The notes below the pieces were generated by a model. It worked only from the letters and a program-made list of their open reading frames with translations. It was not told where the DNA came from and did not search any database. The position numbers and the translations under genes were made by a program. 64,000 nt of DNA, taken from the NCBI RefSeq assembly GCF_040610475.1, contig NZ_JBEXMJ010000005.1, positions 208,126-272,125 on the forward strand, in the 5' to 3' direction. Positions 60,695 through 64,000 of this stretch are shown here, piece after piece. Position 1 is the stretch's first letter. The number at the start of each line of letters is the position of its first letter. The DNA comes from Actinopolymorpha sp. NPDC004070 (GTDB lineage Bacteria; Actinomycetota; Actinomycetes; Propionibacteriales; Actinopolymorphaceae).

Positions 60695-61606
60695 TCATGG
60701 GATGAGCACGAGCTTTCTCCCGCCGGTCCGTCCGGTGGCTACGCGGGTGAAAGCGGTCGGCCCCTCGTACAGCGGGAAAGGTTCAGCCGCCAGGTGCAGT
60801 GCCCCGTCACGGAGCCGCTTCGCCAGCCCGGCGAGCTGAGTGGCATCGGGTTGGACTGTCAGGTCCGTGGTGGTGATGGCGCGTTCGGGTGCGGGTGCGT
60901 CGAAGGTCAGGGAGCACAGCCGCCCGCCGTCGCGCACCAGGGGCATGGCCGCCGCCGCTGTGCCGGCTGCGGCGGTCAGAGCACCATCGAACTGTCCATC
61001 TACCTGGTCCGGCCAGTCCTGGTCGTGGTAGTCGACGACCTGTGCCGCTCCGAGGCCGCGCAGGCGTTCGGTAGCAGAAGCGGATGCGGTCGCGGTCACT
61101 TCGACGCCCATGGCTGCGGCGAGTTGAATGGCGAGCGAGCCGGTGTTGCCGGCGCCGTTTGTGATCAGGAGCCGCTGACCTCGGCTGAGCCCCAGGGTTG
61201 CCAGGGCCTGCCATGCGGTGAGGCCGTTGACCGGCAGTGCTGCCGCATCCGAAGGCGTCAGCCCGGCCGGGCAGGGCGCCACGTCGGCCGCGGTGAGCAG
61301 GACGCGTTCGGCCCAGAAGCCGCTTCCGCCGGGCAGCGGGGCCTCATGCGCGAGCACCCGGTCGCCGACGGCGAACTGACTGACGTCGGCGCCGACTGCC
61401 AGTACTCGGCCCGCGCCCTCTACTCCCAGTGCCGCCGGCAGGCGCAAGCCCACGTCCCAGCCATCGCCGCTGAGCAGACCATCCCACGGTCCGACTCCGG
61501 CGGCCTCCACGGCCACCAGAACTTGACCGGGACCGGGAGACGGTGGGTCGGGCAGGTCCAGCAGGCTGATGTCCCCGCCCGGGACGGACACTCCGCACGC
61601 TCTCAT
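60695..61606 (-). CDS. NADP-dependent zinc-free quinone-oxidoreductase-like MDR protein
   Basis: A 303-residue medium-chain dehydrogenase/reductase of the quinone-reductase branch. It has PPSPGPGQVLVAVEAAGVGPWD at the start, GVEGAGRVLAVGADVSQFAVGDRV, and the Rossmann loop NGAGNTGSLAIQLAAAMG; the Cys/His of the zinc enzymes are missing. The VTATASASATERLRGLGA segment follows the usual NADP site. AAGGGG precedes ATG 61606. It probably reduces enones or quinones. It is divergent from the GNAT gene at 61928. Confidence 0.87.
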   Translation of the reverse strand: MRACGVSVPGGDISLLDLPDPPSPGPGQVLVAVEAAGVGPWDGLLSGDGWDVGLRLPAALGVEGAGRVLAVGADVSQFAVGDRVLAHEAPLPGGSGFWAERVLLTAADVAPCPAGLTPSDAAALPVNGLTAWQALATLGLSRGQRLLITNGAGNTGSLAIQLAAAMGVEVTATASASATERLRGLGAAQVVDYHDQDWPDQVDGQFDGALTAAAGTAAAAMPLVRDGGRLCSLTFDAPAPERAITTTDLTVQPDATQLAGLAKRLRDGALHLAAEPFPLYEGPTAFTRVATGRTGGRKLVLIP

Positions 61607-61927
61607 CGGTATCCCCTTCGCCCAGTTCGACCGACCGGAAGCGGCACTGCGGGGATGTTGAGCGAGGCAACCCCACATCTCCTGTTCACGCAATGACTCG
61701 CATTCCCGATCGCATGACATTCCATGTCAAGCGGTTCCGAGGCGCACTTGCGCCGGAAGCAGGGAGGGGCTGGCCGGTGTCCTGACAGAACTTCCAGCGC
61801 CCCGCTGCTCAGCAACTCCTCACTGGAGTCCGGCGAGGCTGCCTTGGTCGAGCCGACCTTGGTTACACCGCCAAGTGATAGGACGTTATTGAAGATCCGA
61901 CTGTGTCGACCGAACCGAAAGGCGTTC
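61607..61927. other. 321-base divergent intergenic region
   Basis: No gene is supported here. It contains TGACA-N5-TGTCA (61716-61730), of which the right half reads TTGACA on the reverse strand and could be a -35 box for the oxidoreductase gene, and CTTGG-N8-CCAAG (61858-61875) upstream of the GNAT gene. AAAGG before ATG 61928 is the GNAT ribosome binding site. Both small inverted repeats could be operators, but they are short enough to occur by chance. Confidence 0.35.
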
Positions 61928-62413
61928 ATGAGTGACAGCGTTGTCTTGCGCACGGCGGGGGCTGGCGATGCCTCGGTCCTCGCAGCCATCATTACTGCCG
62001 CCTTCGAGCAGTACCGTGGCCGGCTCATCCCCGAGTCGGGCGCCTTCCGTGAGACGACCGAGTCGATCAGCCGCGAGCTCGCGGCCGGTACCGGGGCCAT
62101 CATCGCCGAGCAGGGCGAAGATGCAGTTGGTTGCGTAATGATCAAACCGGCTGACGGCGATCTCTACTTCGGACGCCTGGCAGTGACCCCATCGGCACGC
62201 GGTCGCGGCATCGCCCGGCGCTTGGTCAAGGCCGTCGAGAACGAGGCGGCCCGGCGAGGGCTGGCGGGTGTCAGGTTGGGCGTCCGGATCGTGCTGACCG
62301 AGAACCAGCGACTGTTTACGTCGTTGGGCTATGTAGAAACGTCACGCGAAGCGCACCCGGGGTTCGATCATCCAACCTCAATCAGCATGCGGAAGGTGCT
62401 GTCGCCTTCCTGA
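61928..62413 (+). CDS. GNAT-family N-acetyltransferase
   Basis: A 161-residue single-domain GNAT protein: VVLRTAGAGDASVLAAIITAAF at the start, GCVMIKPADGDLYFGRLAVTPSARGRGIARRLVKAVENEA with the acetyl-CoA loop, then ENQRLFTSLGYVE. The acceptor is unknown. ATG 61928 has AAAGG at normal spacing; the open frame upstream contains no gene-like sequence. It has a lower-GC flavour in its intergenic leader than neighbouring genes. Confidence 0.88.
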   Translation: MSDSVVLRTAGAGDASVLAAIITAAFEQYRGRLIPESGAFRETTESISRELAAGTGAIIAEQGEDAVGCVMIKPADGDLYFGRLAVTPSARGRGIARRLVKAVENEAARRGLAGVRLGVRIVLTENQRLFTSLGYVETSREAHPGFDHPTSISMRKVLSPS

Positions 62414-62443
62414 TCAGTGAAGACCGCAGAACCCTGCCTCCGC

Positions 62444-63166
62444 CTAGGTCCTCTTCCGTGATCTTGAGGGCTGTTGCACGTGGTCAGGTGCGTCTTCGGC
62501 GAGCGAGGAGTGATGCCAGGACGTGATGTGGCCGTAGACGACGACATTGTCAGTCCACCCGGTCGACTTGGTGTAGGTGCCGCCGCAGGTGATCAGCCGG
62601 AGTTCCGGCGCGGCGCTCGGCCCGTATACGTCGGCTGCAGGGAATTCGTCCCTGGGGGTGAGCACGGTCCGGTCGACGCGATACTCCACCATGATGCCGT
62701 CGTGTCGAGTGAGCGTCACTTCGTCGCCGGGGCGCAACTCATGGAGTCGGTAGAAGACGGCCGGACCGCTGTAGCGCGAGTCGAGGTGGCCGACGATGAC
62801 GGTGCGTCCGAGCTGGCCGGGAGTGGCACCGTACTTGTACCAGCCGGCAAGGTACGGCCGGTTCGGAGGCGGGACATCGATCGCACCGTTGTCGGCATCC
62901 CCGAGCGAGATGACGGGAGCCGCGACATCGATGGCTGGTATTTCGATGCGGCTCGGCGCCGAACGGGTTCTCAGAGGAAGTCGCTGAGTCGGTGCGTGTG
63001 CCGGGGCCTTCGCGGCGTGCGGAGCGGGTGGAGGGCGAACACCATTCAGGACGTCCGCACCGATCAGGCTGGCGCCGGCAGCAACGGTCACCGCGGTAGT
63101 GAGGACGGCGACGGCTCGTCGACCTTGCGAGCGGTCGCGAAGTGTACGCCGAAAGCCCGACCACAT
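62444..63166 (-). CDS. class F sortase
   Basis: A 240-residue transpeptidase with an N-terminal anchor (hydrophobic about residues 20-40), a Pro/Ala-rich stalk (APHAAKAPAHAPTQ) and a sortase barrel from about residue 70. The catalytic His is in VIVGHLDSRYSGPAVF and the Cys in LRLITCGGTYTKS. It would link a surface protein to peptidoglycan or another acceptor outside the membrane. ATG 63166 lies one base after the stop of the RCC1-repeat gene; a TTG at 63178 is an alternative. The close pairing suggests the repeat protein is its substrate. Confidence 0.88.
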   Translation of the reverse strand: MWSGFRRTLRDRSQGRRAVAVLTTAVTVAAGASLIGADVLNGVRPPPAPHAAKAPAHAPTQRLPLRTRSAPSRIEIPAIDVAAPVISLGDADNGAIDVPPPNRPYLAGWYKYGATPGQLGRTVIVGHLDSRYSGPAVFYRLHELRPGDEVTLTRHDGIMVEYRVDRTVLTPRDEFPAADVYGPSAAPELRLITCGGTYTKSTGWTDNVVVYGHITSWHHSSLAEDAPDHVQQPSRSRKRT

Positions 63167-63167
63167 G

Positions 63168-64000
63168 TCACGCGCCAAAGCTTCGAAAGTCGTGCTTCCA
63201 GCGCCGTAGCACCACGACGCCCACGGTCACCGCAAGCCCGAGAGCCACCACACCGAGGAGGGCTGCACTCCGACCAGATCCGGAAGCGGACGTGACAGTG
63301 GCGCCATCACCAGTGTGCGGTCCTGGAGGTCCTGTGATCGCAAGGGCGTGGGCGCCTCCGGCGGCGATCGCCGTGATCGTGGTGTTGGACGGTAGGTCCA
63401 CCCTGACGGGTGTGTTCTTGTTCTTGCGGTGACCATTCCCGAGCTGGCCCTGGGCACCCGCGCCCCAGGCGTGGATGGTCGACAGCGCCAGGCTGAAGGC
63501 GTCGCCGGCAGCAATCTGCCGTACCGGGTCTCCCGGGATGTCGACCTCGACAGGAATGTTGCTGTCGTCGTTGCTGCCGTTGCCGAGCTGGCCGACCTCG
63601 TTGTCGCCCCACGCCAAGACGTCGCCGGCAGTGGTCAAAGCCAGGCTGTGCGCGCCTCCGGCCGCGAGCTGGCGAACCGGGTTCGGCGGGATGTCGACCT
63701 CGACCGGGACGTTGCTGTCCTCGTTACTGCCGTTGCCGAGCTGACCATCAGCGTTGTCGCCCCACGCCAGGACGTCGCCGGCAGTGGTCAGAGCCAGGCT
63801 GTGCGCGCCTCCGGCCGCGAGCTGGCGAACCGGGTTCGGCGGGATGTCGACCTCGACCGGGACGTTGCTGTCGTCGTTGCTGCCGTTGCCGAGCTGACCA
63901 TCGGCGTTGTCGCCCCACGCCAGGACGTCGCCGGCAGTGGTCAGAGCCAGGCTGTGCGCGCCTCCGGCCGCGAGCTGGCGAACCGGGTTCGGCGGGATTT
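63168..64000 (-). CDS. RCC1-repeat surface protein, C-terminal part (runs off the window)
   Basis: At least 277 residues are visible. Three 51-residue RCC1/BNR-type repeats are almost identical (NPVRQLAAGGAHSLALTTAG; DVLAWGDNADGQLGNGSN), a fourth is degenerate, and a partial fifth (AAGGAHALAIT) leads to PPGPHTGDGATVTSASGSG, a membrane helix (LLGVVALGLAVTVGVVVL) and a basic tail (RRWKHDFRSFGA). Such beta-propeller repeats bind ligands or proteins. The end resembles a cell-wall sorting signal, with GPHTG in place of LPxTG. The sortase gene follows after one base. Confidence 0.85.
   Translation of the reverse strand, partial: IPPNPVRQLAAGGAHSLALTTAGDVLAWGDNADGQLGNGSNDDSNVPVEVDIPPNPVRQLAAGGAHSLALTTAGDVLAWGDNADGQLGNGSNEDSNVPVEVDIPPNPVRQLAAGGAHSLALTTAGDVLAWGDNEVGQLGNGSNDDSNIPVEVDIPGDPVRQIAAGDAFSLALSTIHAWGAGAQGQLGNGHRKNKNTPVRVDLPSNTTITAIAAGGAHALAITGPPGPHTGDGATVTSASGSGRSAALLGVVALGLAVTVGVVVLRRWKHDFRSFGA
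63540..63998 (-). repeat. three tandem 153-bp repeats inside the RCC1 gene
   Basis: Units at 63846-63998, 63693-63845 and 63540-63692 are in frame and nearly identical at the DNA level, for example differing at GCC/GCT and GAC/GAG codons between the first two. Near-identity including third codon positions shows recent duplication or ongoing homogenisation. The array continues beyond the window. Confidence 0.9.

Noticed and set aside
63540..63998. Tandem repeats considered as a CRISPR array
   Set aside because: Units are 153 bp, contiguous and in frame, without spacers; they encode RCC1-type blades.

Overview
The window is very GC-rich (roughly 70%), uses GTG and TTG starts freely, has several promoters that appear to yield leaderless mRNAs, and carries families typical of Actinomycetota: a 13E12-type DUF222/HNH protein, a TIGR03086 (mycothiol-type) DinB protein, a class F sortase, a PIG-L deacetylase and paired NarL-type two-component systems. 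The dense mix of secreted glycosidases, sugar-acid enzymes and PhyH/SMP-30/nucleoside-hydrolase genes suggests a saprophytic soil actinomycete, possibly Propionibacteriales (Actinopolymorpha/Kribbella-like). That placement is an inference. I saw no rRNA, tRNA, CRISPR array or intact insertion sequence.

Layout. 1-5.4 kb: start of an MFS exporter, a sugar-acid dehydratase (IlvD/Edd) behind a palindromic operator, a TetR gene divergent from a small membrane protein, and a decayed ABC sugar-transport operon. 5.5-22.7 kb: a carbohydrate and sugar-acid region with an MHS-type symporter, PhyH oxygenase, SMP-30 lactonase, 2-hydroxyacid dehydrogenase, a large secreted NAGPA-like/phosphoesterase protein, GH30, nucleoside hydrolase, a uronate-dehydrogenase-like SDR, an MFS exporter, a small kinase and GH2. 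22.7-26 kb: ABM monooxygenase and a large membrane-bound patatin lipase. 26-31.2 kb: a three-gene flavinylation operon (ferric-reductase-like protein, FMN-binding protein, ApbE) divergent from an OmpR-type two-component system.

31.2-36.7 kb: a cyclodeaminase/FolD pair, a NarL-type two-component system, small membrane proteins and a beta-carbonic anhydrase. 36.8-46.2 kb: DUF222/HNH protein, OsmC, a stand-alone MASE1 protein, a four-gene operon (ArsR, MFS, DinB-like, methyltransferase) closed by a hairpin and opened by a 46-bp perfect palindrome, then a GNAT/AlkX-like pair. 46.2-50.8 kb: cytochrome bd (cydAB), a wrecked ABC exporter and an ArsR regulator. 51-58.9 kb: methyltransferases, a Tat-type beta-helix protein, an NlpC/P60-like protein, a serine hydrolase, and a two-component system (kinase frameshifted) next to a COG4705-like membrane protein. 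58.9-64 kb: PIG-L, DHFR-like reductase, quinone oxidoreductase, GNAT, and a class F sortase directly downstream of a membrane-anchored RCC1-repeat protein that runs off the window.

Two themes stand out. First, many gene relics are scattered through otherwise ordinary operons: a transporter operon with an internal deletion, a LuxR gene with its middle removed, an ABC exporter with several lesions, a GNAT tail, a frameshifted kinase and two C-terminal scraps. Second, several compact modules look functionally closed: the flavinylation operon, the FolD-like protein that lacks the cyclohydrolase lysine and is coupled to a cyclodeaminase-family partner, and the sortase with its RCC1-repeat neighbour.
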